DNA of 33,966 nucleotides from Verrucomicrobiia bacterium (GCA_020849895.1 JADZFN010000046.1:1-33966); one strand, 5' to 3'; numbered from the stretch's first letter, positions 23,716 to 32,519 are shown. Program-made: numbers and translations. The notes: generated by a model from the sequence alone, not told the origin.

Positions 23716-24780
23716 CTAAGCGGAGGCCGGCGCCTTCGCGAGCGAGAAAAGCTTTTCCTCGCGCGCGGTGAGGAGGCGATCGGACCAGCAAGAGGCCGCG
23801 GTGCGCGCCAGGATGGCGCGGACGCGCGCCCGGGAGATCTTCAGGCGCGGTTCGGGAACGAGCGGATTGGGCGCTCGGCGGAGCAAGGCGAGGGTCTCGA
23901 GACCGATCCACATCGGCCAGAGGCAGGCGAGGCGGAGGCGGACGCAGCGGCGCGGGATGGCTCGGGCATATTCGGCGGCGGCGCGATAGTGGCGAAGGGC
24001 ATGATCGAGACAGCGCCCATAAAAAGGCGCGAGGCGCGGCCACGCCGAAGGGTCGAGAAGGTCCGCGGGTTCCAGGCCGAGCGAGGCGAGTTCGTCGGAA
24101 GGAAGATAACATCGGCCATTTTGAAGGTCGCGCGGCACGTCCCGGAGGACGTTCGTCCATTGGAGGGCCTTGCCGAAACGGCCGCCGAGCGCGCACATCC
24201 GATCGAGGTCCCATCGTCCGCAGGCGCGGAGGTGGCGTGCACAAAGGCGGGTCCAGAAAGGACCGACGCAGCCGGCGACGAGCCAGGTGTAGTCTTCGAG
24301 TTCTTCGAAAGTCCGCAGCGCTGCAAGGCCGTTCCCGCCTCCGAAACGCGCAAGATCGAGCTCCATACCGCGAGTGAGTTCGAGGACCACGTCCATGACG
24401 AGGAGGCGGTCGTCGGGAGACATCTCACCGAGAAGCCCGAAGCACACCGGCAGGAGTTCGAGGAGCCGCCATTCGACGACCGCCGTTCTCGCATCCGACG
24501 CGGGACGACACCCCTTCTCGAGGACGCCGCGCCGAAGCTCGGCGACGCGCTCACGCTTGCCGCCGGCGAGGGCGCGGCGGAAGAGGAGGAGGTGCGGACG
24601 GCGTTCCTCCCGCGGGAGCGCGGCGCCGTCGGCGAGGGTGTCGGCGGCCCGGGCGAGCAGATAGGCGAGGCCGACGGAATGTCGGACGCGCGACGGAAGA
24701 ACCCGAAGGGTAAGAGAAAAGGAGCGGGAAACCCCGCGTAGGACGGGGCCGAAGAGCTCGATCGAAGAGGAGTCCATCAT
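23716..24780 (-). CDS. Squalene/phytoene synthase family protein
   Basis: A 354-residue trans-isoprenyl diphosphate head-to-head synthase. GVSRSFSLTLRVLP near the N-terminus and the two Asp-rich motifs DTLAD (D47, D51) and NVLRDVPRD (D214, D218) are the substrate and Mg2+ sites. The SRSFSLT/LP arrangement favours squalene synthase over phytoene synthase, but product identity cannot be read. No hopanoid cyclase or phytoene desaturase gene is in the window. Two ATGs (24780, 24777) start it. It is first in the operon and diverges from the GYF-cNMP gene over 135 bp. Confidence 0.88.
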   Translation of the reverse strand: MMDSSSIELFGPVLRGVSRSFSLTLRVLPSRVRHSVGLAYLLARAADTLADGAALPREERRPHLLLFRRALAGGKRERVAELRRGVLEKGCRPASDARTAVVEWRLLELLPVCFGLLGEMSPDDRLLVMDVVLELTRGMELDLARFGGGNGLAALRTFEELEDYTWLVAGCVGPFWTRLCARHLRACGRWDLDRMCALGGRFGKALQWTNVLRDVPRDLQNGRCYLPSDELASLGLEPADLLDPSAWPRLAPFYGRCLDHALRHYRAAAEYARAIPRRCVRLRLACLWPMWIGLETLALLRRAPNPLVPEPRLKISRARVRAILARTAASCWSDRLLTAREEKLFSLAKAPASA

Positions 24781-24872
24781 CGGGGCGATGGCAAGAGGCG
24801 CCGGTCCTGCGGTATCGGAAAACGAGGCGGGGCGCAAGCCGGAGCGGAAGGCGGAGGCGGACGAGTTGCTGA

Positions 24873-24892
24873 ATCGGCATGGTTTTGCCGAT
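24873..24892. promoter_or_regulatory. 20-bp dyad upstream of the GYF-cNMP gene
   Basis: ATCGGCA (24873-24879) and TGCCGAT (24886-24892) form a perfect 7+7 dyad with a 6-bp centre, 24 bp before the ATG at 24916. The 6-bp spacing is like CRP/FNR-family sites, although the half-site differs. It lies in a divergent region and could control both directions. Confidence 0.45.
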
Positions 24893-24915
24893 CCGCTTGT
24901 GCTACTCCGAGTCCG

Positions 24916-25668
24916 ATGCCGAACGGGCCTGAGAAATACTTCGTCTTCGCGGAAGACCGTCAGATCTATGGCCCCGCGAACGAAACCCTTCTCCAAGACT
25001 GGGCGAAGCAAGGCCTCGTCTCGGCGGAGAGTTGGATCTTCCACGAAGGATCGGACTCCTGGACGCGCGGCAAAGGGATCAAGGCGCTCGAAGGATGGCT
25101 TACGGCGCCGACCCCGCTTCCCGAAGCTCCCGAAGCGCCTGCGAGCGGAGTTCAACTCCGCGGCGGACAGCTCCGCCGCATCCGTCTTTTCGCAGACATG
25201 ACCAACGAGCAGGCGGAGGCGTTCGCCGCGCTGCTGGAGCGCGTGCAGGCGCGCGCCTTCTCGCCGATCGTGCGCCAGGGCGAACACGGAGACGCGATGT
25301 TTCTGATCCTCGAAGGCGAGGCGCGCGTCTCCATCCGCACCCAAGGCAAGGAGGACACGATGGCGATCCTGGGCGTCGGTGATTTCTTCGGCGACCTGGC
25401 GGTTCTCGACAGCGGACCGAGGTCGGCAGACGTGGTGGCCAACCGCGATTGCGTGCTTCTCAAATTGGCGAAGGCGAACCTCGACCGAATCATCGAGGAA
25501 AATCCCGAGCTGGCTTCGCGTTTCCTGCTGGCGATGAACCGTTTCCTCGGAGGGCGGCTGCGCGCGACGAATGAACGCTTCGCCAAGGCTCAGCAGTTCG
25601 CGCGCGGCGCGAGCGGTCAGATCGCCTCCCCAGCGCCTTCCGCGATGCAGTGGAAGAAGGGATTCTAA
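24916..25668 (+). CDS. GYF_2-cyclic-nucleotide-binding domain protein
   Basis: A 250-residue soluble protein. Residues about 8-60 are a GYF_2 domain (YFVFAEDRQIYGPANETLLQDWAKQGLV...IFHEGSDSW). Residues about 88-205 are a cyclic-nucleotide-binding domain (LFADMTNEQ, IVRQGEHGDAMFLILEGEARV, FFGDLAVLDSGPRSADVVA). The phosphate-binding region has FGDLAVLDSGPRSA in place of the classic FGE...RxA, so cAMP or cGMP binding is plausible but untested. There is no HTH, so it is not a CRP-type regulator. The two-domain combination looks like a protein-interaction module gated by a ligand; that is inference. A short Ala/Gln tail ends MQWKKGF. Confidence 0.85.
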   Translation: MPNGPEKYFVFAEDRQIYGPANETLLQDWAKQGLVSAESWIFHEGSDSWTRGKGIKALEGWLTAPTPLPEAPEAPASGVQLRGGQLRRIRLFADMTNEQAEAFAALLERVQARAFSPIVRQGEHGDAMFLILEGEARVSIRTQGKEDTMAILGVGDFFGDLAVLDSGPRSADVVANRDCVLLKLAKANLDRIIEENPELASRFLLAMNRFLGGRLRATNERFAKAQQFARGASGQIASPAPSAMQWKKGF

Positions 25669-25749
25669 CTCCGGTCAGCCGCCAGCGGGGTGCGCCTCGC
25701 GCGCCGTTTTGGAGTTGGATGCGGGACGGGCATGGCGTAGGCGAAGGGC

Positions 25750-26295
25750 GTGTCGGCACCGCATCGCGTCCTGATCTCCGAGAAACGCGTCCTCAAGCGC
25801 ATCGCTGCGCTTGCGCGCGAGGTGGACGCCTGGAGCCGAGGGAAACGCGTGGTCGTTGTGGGCGTGCTCAACGGCAGCATCCTGTTCCTCTCCGATCTCG
25901 TGCGCCGCCTGCATTCCCCCGTCGCCCTCGACTGCCTCGCGGCGTCGAGCTACGGAAAGGCGCGGAAGTCGCGCGGCAAGGTGATCTTCAACCGACGCCT
26001 CCGCCTCAATGTGCGTGGGGCGGACGTCCTCCTCGTGGACGACATCCTCGACACCGGCCGGACGCTCACGGCGCTGACGCGCTTCCTGCGCCGCCTCGGC
26101 GCGCGGCGCATTGAGGCGTGCGTCCTCCTCCGCAAGGCCGTGCCGCACGCCTCCGGCGCTTTCGCGCGCTTTGTCGGTTTCGACATCCCCGATCGGTTCG
26201 TCTATGGTTACGGCCTCGATCTCGCGGAGAGGTTCCGCAACCTGCGCTTCATCGCATACGCGCCGAAAATCGAAAGAAAAAAGAGAGACCGATAA
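25750..26295 (+). CDS. hpt: Hypoxanthine phosphoribosyltransferase
   Basis: A 181-residue purine salvage enzyme that converts hypoxanthine or guanine plus PRPP to IMP or GMP. The PRPP loop VDDILDTGRTL (96-106) and the flexible-loop SYGK (67-70) are present, with VGVLNGSILFLSDLVRRL and FVGFDIPDRFVYGYGLD(L)AE typical of bacterial Hpt. The GTG at 25750 gives the usual start. It lies 81 bp after the GYF-cNMP gene. A basic tail KKRDR is slightly longer than usual. Confidence 0.95.
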   Translation: MSAPHRVLISEKRVLKRIAALAREVDAWSRGKRVVVVGVLNGSILFLSDLVRRLHSPVALDCLAASSYGKARKSRGKVIFNRRLRLNVRGADVLLVDDILDTGRTLTALTRFLRRLGARRIEACVLLRKAVPHASGAFARFVGFDIPDRFVYGYGLDLAERFRNLRFIAYAPKIERKKRDR

Positions 26296-26320
26296 AAGAC
26301 CTTGCTCGAGAAACTGAAAA

Positions 26321-26353
26321 AATCTCTCGGGAGTTTTCTGATTTTCAGAGATT
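26321..26353. terminator. Possible hairpin downstream of hpt
   Basis: AATCTCT (26321-26327) pairs with AGAGATT (26347-26353) around a 19-base loop in an A/T-rich gap between hpt and thiS. The stem is short and no T-run follows, so this is tentative. Confidence 0.25.
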
Positions 26354-26398
26354 GAATTTCCCTTCGGCTTTCGCGCATCGGATTTCGAGTTTCTTCCC

Positions 26399-26596
26399 AT
26401 GAAAATTTTCGTGAACGGCGAGGAACGCGAAACGCAAGCTGCGCAGGTTGCGGCGCTGCTCGCGGAGCTCGGCCTCGCGCCCGCGTTGGTGGCCGTGGAA
26501 CACAACAAGGCGGTCCTTTTCCGCCAGGAGCTGGAGAAAACTCCACTCAAGGAAGGCGACCGCCTCGAGATCGTCCGCGCAGTGGCGGGCGGATGA
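26399..26596 (+). CDS. thiS: Thiamine sulfur-carrier protein ThiS
   Basis: A 65-residue ubiquitin-fold sulfur carrier, MKIFVNGEERET...AVAGG, ending in the Gly-Gly that is thiocarboxylated for thiazole synthesis. LVAVEHNKAVLFRQE is the usual ThiS centre. thiG and thiF are not beside it. A 24-codon ORF starts in an ATGA overlap with its stop (26593-26667) but resembles no thi gene. The MoeB-rhodanese enzyme encoded in this window could serve as its activator; that is inference. Confidence 0.92.
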   Translation: MKIFVNGEERETQAAQVAALLAELGLAPALVAVEHNKAVLFRQELEKTPLKEGDRLEIVRAVAGG

Positions 26597-26748
26597 AAGA
26601 CCATGCCGCGGCGGATATGCCTCGAAGAAAAACCTGGATTGACGAGCGCCTGGCGATCCGGCCTTGAGTCAAACCTGATCGGAAGGCGGATCTATCCAGA
26701 ACGATGCCGCCTTGCCTTTGTCCAAATCAAAAGGCAGCTTTCTCTCCG

Positions 26749-26964
26749 ATGGCCGATCCTTTGACTTGCAAGCGGCTCTATCGCTCCCGCGAGCATCGCA
26801 TCTTCGCCGGCGTCTGCGGAGGGCTGGCGGAATACTTCAACGTGGACCCCGTGATCTTCCGGGTCATCTGGGCTTGCGCGGCGCTGTTCAGCGCGCTCAT
26901 CGGCGCCGCGCTCGTTTATGGGATCTGCATCCTCGCGATCCCGCTTCGGCCTCAGTCCGCGTAG
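26749..26964 (+). CDS. PspC-domain protein
   Basis: A 71-residue PspC-domain protein: KRLYRSREHRIFAGVCGGLAEYFNVDPVIFRVIWA followed by a hydrophobic helix ending IAIPLRP. PspC domains occur in phage-shock and envelope-stress membrane proteins. Here it is the domain alone. The ATG at 26749 is preferred over one 45 bp upstream because it begins the domain. No pspA or pspB is nearby. Confidence 0.9.
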   Translation: MADPLTCKRLYRSREHRIFAGVCGGLAEYFNVDPVIFRVIWACAALFSALIGAALVYGICILAIPLRPQSA

Positions 26965-27061
26965 CCGGACCGGCCGCCGACCGCCCGTCGTCCACGAGGG
27001 TTTGCGGATTTCCCGTCGTTCTACATTCTGGCCGTCTCTGCTCTCAGCGGCGGGGAAGCCG

Positions 27062-27763
27062 ATGATGCGCCTTCCCTCCCGTTTTTCCATTTTTCTCGTC
27101 CTCGCGAGCGCAGCGGGGTGGGCGACGATGGCGCCGCCTTCCCTCGCGGCGGACGGCGATTGGCAGCAATGGAGCGAAGCCTCGTGGATCCAGACATTGG
27201 GCCATGGACTGGATATCGGCCTGCGTTGGCAGGGACGTTGGGAGGAGGATGTCTCTCGATTCGCTTATCACGAGACGGAACCGATGCTCATTTGGCGTCA
27301 TTCACCGCGCTGGGATTTTCAACTCGGTTACGAGCGCGACGAACGGTTTTCTCCTGTCGAGGAGGTCGCCCATGTTCCCAACGTCTCCGCCGTGCTCCGT
27401 TTGCCCCGGCAACCCTGGAAGTTGCTCCCGATCCTCGATTGGCGGCTGTCGAACGCCTTCCGCATGGAGTTTATGATTTCCGAGACCGGCGCCTCGGATT
27501 GGACGCCCGCCTATCGGAATCGGACCGAATGGGAAACGCGTTGGAAATGGGGCGGCAAGGAACTGATCCCCTACGTGTTCGAGGAATGGCTCGTGGACCT
27601 CCGAGCCGGAGAATTCGTCCAGAATCGTCTCGGCATCGGTTTGGGCGTGCCGATCGTTCCGCATTGGTTGGCCCGCGTCTGGTGGATGCGATTCGACGAG
27701 AAAGTCGCCAACGCCTGGGAATGGCATCCCGTCATCGGCGTCCAGATCCAAACCCAATTCTGA
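27062..27763 (+). CDS. DUF2490-family outer-membrane beta-barrel protein
   Basis: A 233-residue protein with a signal peptide (RFSIFLVLASAAGWATMAPPSLAA). A series of amphipathic beta-strands rich in Trp, Tyr and Arg follows (DWQQWSEASWIQTLGHGLDIGLRWQGRWEED; NRTEWETRWKWGG). It ends in IGVQIQTQF with the C-terminal aromatic typical of outer-membrane barrels. This is the DUF2490 pattern; function is unknown. It sits about 110 bp before cusB on the same strand and could be part of that transcription unit. Confidence 0.8.
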   Translation: MMRLPSRFSIFLVLASAAGWATMAPPSLAADGDWQQWSEASWIQTLGHGLDIGLRWQGRWEEDVSRFAYHETEPMLIWRHSPRWDFQLGYERDERFSPVEEVAHVPNVSAVLRLPRQPWKLLPILDWRLSNAFRMEFMISETGASDWTPAYRNRTEWETRWKWGGKELIPYVFEEWLVDLRAGEFVQNRLGIGLGVPIVPHWLARVWWMRFDEKVANAWEWHPVIGVQIQTQF

Positions 27764-27874
27764 CGTGATGATCCCCGAATACTTCAGGAGAGATCCGCCG
27801 TGGCTCATCCGCTTCCGGCGAGGTCCTTCTGCCGCGCTGCAAAAGACGGTCGCGGCGCATTTTTTCTGAACACC

Positions 27875-29233
27875 ATGAAAACCTCCCGATCCCTGTTTAC
27901 GCTTCTCCTTGCGACAGCGACGACCCTTTCGCTCGCGACCGTCGGCTGCCGCCGCGCCGACGCGCCTCCTTCGGCTTCAGACGTGCCAGCGGCGGGCAAA
28001 TCCGTCGAACCGGTCGAATATTGGACCTGCAGCATGCACCCCCAAGTGCGCGAGCCGAAGCCGGGGCGCTGCCCGTTCTGCGGAATGAACCTTACACCCG
28101 TCCGCGCCGCATCGAAAGACACAGCGGGCTCGGCGGCGCCCGTCGAGGTTCGCCTCGAGGCCGAAGCGATCCGTCAGGCCGGCGTGCAGGTCGAACCCGT
28201 GCAGCGGCGGAGATTGTCCCGCGAGGTCACGGTTTTCGGGACCCTCGGCTACGACTTGAATCGACACCACGACGTCGTCTCGTTGGTGGAGGGCCGCGTC
28301 GAACGCTTCCGTATCGACATCAACCAGACGGAGGTCGCGAAGGACGCTCCCCTGGCCGACCTTTACTCGGTTGAGGCGCTGGGGTTCCAGGAGGATTATC
28401 TCAAGTCGTTGCGCGAACGCTGGCTGAGCACCTTTTACGAGCGGGACCTGCTCGCCTCGATGGTGGCGCTCGCCAGGGAGAAACTGCGGCGCATCGGATT
28501 CACAGACGAGGACCTCGTCCGACTCGAGAAGGAGCGCAAACCCCGGCCCGAGGTCGTGGTGCGCGCGCCGATCGCCGGCACGCTGGTGGACAACATGGTC
28601 CGTCTCGGGGAGATCGTGAGGGCGGGACAGACGCTCTATCACCTCGCGCCGCTCGACGAGATCTGGTTCAACGCGCAGGTCTTCGAGTCGGACCTCGGCG
28701 CGCTCCACCTCGGCCAGAGGGTTCGCGTAACCACGAAGGCCGAGCCTGGCCGCGAGCACACCGGCAAGCTCGTGTTCCTCGGCCGCATGCTCAACGAGAA
28801 CAACCGCACCGTCCCGGCCCGCTTCGTCCTGCCCAACCCAGATCGGACCCTTTTGCCGAACTTGAGCGCGAGCGGGGTGGTGGAGATTCTCGTGGGCGAC
28901 GCGGTCCTGAGTGTGCCGAACTCGGCGGTGCTCGACCTGGGGACCCGCCACGTCGTCTACCTCGAGGAGCAGGACGGCATGTTCACTCCGCGCGAGATCC
29001 GCGCGGGACAGGTCACGCCCCATTACACGGAAATCGTGAGTGGTCTCACCGAGGGTGAACCAGTGGTGGTCGCGGGCGCCTTCCTCGTGGACGCGCAGGC
29101 GCAACTGCGCGCCGGTGCGGGCGAGGGCATGTCCGGGATGCCCGGCATGAAAGACATGGGAATTCACGACAAGGCGACCCTCACCACCAATTCGCCGCCG
29201 GAGATGGCTGCGCCTCACCCGCATACACCATGA
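27875..29233 (+). CDS. cusB: CusB-type efflux periplasmic adaptor lipoprotein
   Basis: A 452-residue membrane-fusion protein for a heavy-metal RND pump. A signal peptide with lipobox cysteine (TVGC, C25) precedes a heavy-metal-binding domain (48-75, YWTCSMHPQV...GRCPFCGMNL). Barrel-sandwich, alpha-hairpin and beta-barrel regions follow (VVRAPIAGTLVDNMVRLGEIVRAGQTLYHL). The C-terminus is Met/His-rich (MSGMPGMKDMGIHD), suiting Cu+ or Ag+ delivery. It overlaps cusA by ATGA. No TolC/CusC-type outer-membrane factor is in the window. Confidence 0.93.
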   Translation: MKTSRSLFTLLLATATTLSLATVGCRRADAPPSASDVPAAGKSVEPVEYWTCSMHPQVREPKPGRCPFCGMNLTPVRAASKDTAGSAAPVEVRLEAEAIRQAGVQVEPVQRRRLSREVTVFGTLGYDLNRHHDVVSLVEGRVERFRIDINQTEVAKDAPLADLYSVEALGFQEDYLKSLRERWLSTFYERDLLASMVALAREKLRRIGFTDEDLVRLEKERKPRPEVVVRAPIAGTLVDNMVRLGEIVRAGQTLYHLAPLDEIWFNAQVFESDLGALHLGQRVRVTTKAEPGREHTGKLVFLGRMLNENNRTVPARFVLPNPDRTLLPNLSASGVVEILVGDAVLSVPNSAVLDLGTRHVVYLEEQDGMFTPREIRAGQVTPHYTEIVSGLTEGEPVVVAGAFLVDAQAQLRAGAGEGMSGMPGMKDMGIHDKATLTTNSPPEMAAPHPHTP

Positions 29234-32200
29234 TCCAGCGCCTCATTGACTGGTCGTTCCGGAACCGGTTCCTGGTCCTGGTCTTCTATCTCCTGGCAAC
29301 GGGCTGGGGAATCTGGGCTGCATTCAACACGCCGGTCGATGCCATCCCCGACCTCAGTGAGAACCAGGTCCTCGTCTTCGCCGAGTGGTCCGGGCGAAGT
29401 CCCCGTGAGGTCGAGGACCAGATCACCTATCCGTTGACGGTTAATCTACGGGGCATGGCCGGAGTCAAGACCGTGCGCGCCGCCTCCAACTTCGGTTTCT
29501 CGATGGTCACGGTGATCTTCGAGGACCGCGTGGATACCTACTTCGCGCGGGCACGCGTACTCGAGCGGCTCAACACCCTCAGCCCGCTCATGCCCAAGGG
29601 GGTCGTCCCCGTTCTCGGACCGGACGCGACGGGGCTCGGGTGGATCTACCAGTATTATCTCGACACCTCGAAGGCCGAGGCGACGGGGCGCGGTTACGAC
29701 CTCGGCGAGCTGCGCTCGCTTCAGGACTGGTTCGTGCGCTATCAACTCAATGCCGTGTCTGGCGTGGCGGAGGTCGCCTCGGTAGGCGGATTCGTGAGGC
29801 AGTATCAGGTGGACGTCTCGCCGAACCAACTGCGCGCCTTTGGAGTCACGCTCAAACAGGTGGCGGACGCCGTGGTCGGCTCGAACAATAACGTCGGCGG
29901 CAACGTCATCGAGCAGAACGGCATGGAATACTCGGTGCGCGGGCTCGGGATCTTTCGAAATCCGTCGGACATCGAGCAGGTCCTCGTGGGTTACAAGGCA
30001 GGCCAGCCGATCCTCGTGCGGGATGTGGCTCGCGTGGGAATCGGTCCTGATTTCCGCCGGAGCACCCTGGACCGCAATGGCAGCGAGGTGGTGGGCGGGA
30101 TCGTCATCGCGCGCTACGGGGTCAGCACCAGCGAGCTCATTCAACGCGTGAAGGCGAAGGTCGCCGAGATCCAGAAGGCCCTGCCCGAGGGCGTGGAAAT
30201 CCGGCCGTTTTACGATCGCAGCGCCCTCATCGAGCGCGCGGTGGGGACGCTGCGCGACGCGCTGCTCGAGGCGGTGGTCCTCGTCACGCTCGCGCACGTA
30301 GTCTTTCTCTTCCATTTCCGCTCCATCGCGATCGTCACGATCCCCCTGCCGCTCTCGATCCTGATGTCCTTCATCTTGATGAAGGAGTTCGGGATCACCT
30401 CGAACATCATGAGCCTCTCGGGCATCGCCATCGCCATCGGCGTGCTCGTGGACGCGGGGATCGTCGTCACCGAATGCGTGATGCGTGAAGCGTACCTCCG
30501 GATCGAGCGGGAAATCCCGTCCGCCGGCGACGCCGAGAAGCGACGGTTTCTCGCGACGCATATCTTCGAGATCACTCGCGACGCCACCCGCCTCGTGGCG
30601 CGGCCGATCTTCTATTCGATGGCGATCATCATCCTCGCCTTCGTCCCCGTCTTCGCGCTGAGCGGGCAGGAGGGGAAGCTCTTCCATCCGCTCGCTTTCG
30701 CCAAGACGTTCGCGATGGTCTCCTCCACGCTGGTGGCCGTCACCCTGGTGCCGGTGCTCTGCACGATGCTCGTGCGCGGACGGGTCCACGACGAAAACGA
30801 CAACTTAATGATGCGGTTTCTCCTGAAACTCTACCTTCCGGCGCTCCGCTTCTGCCTTCGCCACCGCAAAGCAACGCTGGCAGCCGCCGCGGCCTTGCTC
30901 GTCGGCGCAGTCGTCCTGGCTTCACGGATCGGCTCGGAATTCATGCCGCCGCTCAACGAGCGCGCCCTGCTCTTCATGCCCACGACCGTGCCGGGCGCCT
31001 CGATCACTGAGGTGAAACGCGTCGTCGCCGAGCAGGATCGCATCCTGAGCCGTTTTCCGGAAGTCGAGGAGGTGGTGGGCAAAGTGGGGCGCGCCGACAC
31101 CGCCACGGATCCCGCGCCGATTTCGATGATCGAAACCACGATCACACTCAAACCCGAGCACCTCTGGCGCAAGGGCATGACGCACGACACGCTGATCGGA
31201 GAGATGGTGGAGGCCATGAACCGGTTTCCCGGCTTCACTCCCGCATTCCTTCAGCCCATCGAGAACCGCATCTTGATGCTGGCGACCGGCGTGCGCGGAC
31301 AGGTCGCGGTGAACCTCTTTGGCGCCAATTTACGCTCCTCCGATGGCCGGGCGCTCGACGTTCAGGAATCGCTGGCGGTCCTCGAAGCGAAGGCGATCGA
31401 GGTGGAGAAGACGCTGCGCACCGTTTCCGGCGCCGCAGACGTCTATGCCGAGCGGACGCTGGGCGCACCCTATCTGGAGATCGCCTTGAGGCGCGGCGAT
31501 CTGGCCCGCTACGGCGTCTCGATGGAAGACGCCCTCGACACGATCGAGACGGCCCTCGGCGGGCGCACGTTGACGACGACAATCGAGGGGCGGATGCGCT
31601 TCCCCGTGCGGGTCCGCTACGCAAAAGACTTTCGCGAAACCCGCGCCGCCCTCGAAAACGTTTGGGTCCCCTCGAAGGAGGGCGCTCCCATCCCCTTCAG
31701 CAAGGTGGCCGACCTCCGAACCGTGATGGGCCCCTCGATGGTGTCCAGCGAGGACGGTCAGTTGCGCGTCTTTGTGCAAGCCAACGTGCGCGGCCGCGAT
31801 CTGGGCGGTTTTGTCGCGGAGGCGAAGGCCAAAGTCGCGGCCGCTGTGAAGATGCCGGCGGGCAGCTATCTCAGCTGGGGCGGCCAATACGAAAACCTGC
31901 TGCGTGCCCGCCGGACGCTCGAGGTGATCATCCCGGTCGTTCTGCTCATCATCTTCATCCTGCTCTATGTCGTCTACCGGTCGTTCAAGGAGGCGGCGCA
32001 CGTCCTCCTCGCCGTACCCTTTGCCCTGGTCGGCGGCGTCTTTCTCCAGGGGCTTCTGGGTTACAACTTTTCCGTGGCCGTCTGGGTGGGCTACATCGCG
32101 CTGTTCGGCACCGCCGTGCAGACCGGCATGATCATGGTGATCTACCTCGAAGAGGCGGTGAAACGACACGCCGCCGAACGCGGCGGCCATTTGACTCCGC

Positions 32201-32481
32201 CCCAGTTGCTCGAAGCGATCACTGAAGGAGCAGCCCTCCGCCTGCGTCCGAAGGTGATGACGGTCTCGACAATCCTCGCCAGCCTTGTGCCGTTGATGCT
32301 GCCCATCTTCTCCATCGAACGCACGGGCATCGAAATCATGCGCCCGATCGCCGCACCCGTGATCGGCGGAATGATCTCCAGCCTCATCCACATCCTGCTC
32401 GTCACGCCGGTCCTCTTCTACGGGCTGCGCGTCCGCGAATTTCAGAAGCCCGCGCGCTCGACGCATGGGCTTGAGGATTGA
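29230..32481 (+). CDS. cusA: CusA/CzcA-type heavy-metal RND efflux pump
   Basis: A 1083-residue inner-membrane proton/metal antiporter of the HME-RND family. The three methionines that bind Cu+/Ag+ in E. coli CusA (M573, M623, M672) are conserved as M583, M633 and M683, which favours monovalent copper or silver over divalent metals. Of the proton-relay residues, D408 (GVLVDAGIVVTE) and K1007 (RLRPKVMTV) are present, but the E939 position is Gln (Q963, GTAVQTG). GSNNNVGGNVIEQNGMEYSVRGLG is a family hallmark. The start overlaps cusB. The adaptor's metal-binding domain and Met-rich tail support the same substrate. Confidence 0.95.
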   Translation: MIQRLIDWSFRNRFLVLVFYLLATGWGIWAAFNTPVDAIPDLSENQVLVFAEWSGRSPREVEDQITYPLTVNLRGMAGVKTVRAASNFGFSMVTVIFEDRVDTYFARARVLERLNTLSPLMPKGVVPVLGPDATGLGWIYQYYLDTSKAEATGRGYDLGELRSLQDWFVRYQLNAVSGVAEVASVGGFVRQYQVDVSPNQLRAFGVTLKQVADAVVGSNNNVGGNVIEQNGMEYSVRGLGIFRNPSDIEQVLVGYKAGQPILVRDVARVGIGPDFRRSTLDRNGSEVVGGIVIARYGVSTSELIQRVKAKVAEIQKALPEGVEIRPFYDRSALIERAVGTLRDALLEAVVLVTLAHVVFLFHFRSIAIVTIPLPLSILMSFILMKEFGITSNIMSLSGIAIAIGVLVDAGIVVTECVMREAYLRIEREIPSAGDAEKRRFLATHIFEITRDATRLVARPIFYSMAIIILAFVPVFALSGQEGKLFHPLAFAKTFAMVSSTLVAVTLVPVLCTMLVRGRVHDENDNLMMRFLLKLYLPALRFCLRHRKATLAAAAALLVGAVVLASRIGSEFMPPLNERALLFMPTTVPGASITEVKRVVAEQDRILSRFPEVEEVVGKVGRADTATDPAPISMIETTITLKPEHLWRKGMTHDTLIGEMVEAMNRFPGFTPAFLQPIENRILMLATGVRGQVAVNLFGANLRSSDGRALDVQESLAVLEAKAIEVEKTLRTVSGAADVYAERTLGAPYLEIALRRGDLARYGVSMEDALDTIETALGGRTLTTTIEGRMRFPVRVRYAKDFRETRAALENVWVPSKEGAPIPFSKVADLRTVMGPSMVSSEDGQLRVFVQANVRGRDLGGFVAEAKAKVAAAVKMPAGSYLSWGGQYENLLRARRTLEVIIPVVLLIIFILLYVVYRSFKEAAHVLLAVPFALVGGVFLQGLLGYNFSVAVWVGYIALFGTAVQTGMIMVIYLEEAVKRHAAERGGHLTPPQLLEAITEGAALRLRPKVMTVSTILASLVPLMLPIFSIERTGIEIMRPIAAPVIGGMISSLIHILLVTPVLFYGLRVREFQKPARSTHGLED

Positions 32482-32519
32482 AGCCCGCGCCGGTGCGAGC
32501 TACGAAAGGGCCGCCCCTC

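Noticed and set aside
23705-24244. 180-residue N-terminal extension of the kinase-like protein
   Set aside because: It overlaps the squalene-synthase gene on the same strand in another frame and is Arg/Pro-rich low complexity; the domain begins right after the ATG at 23704.
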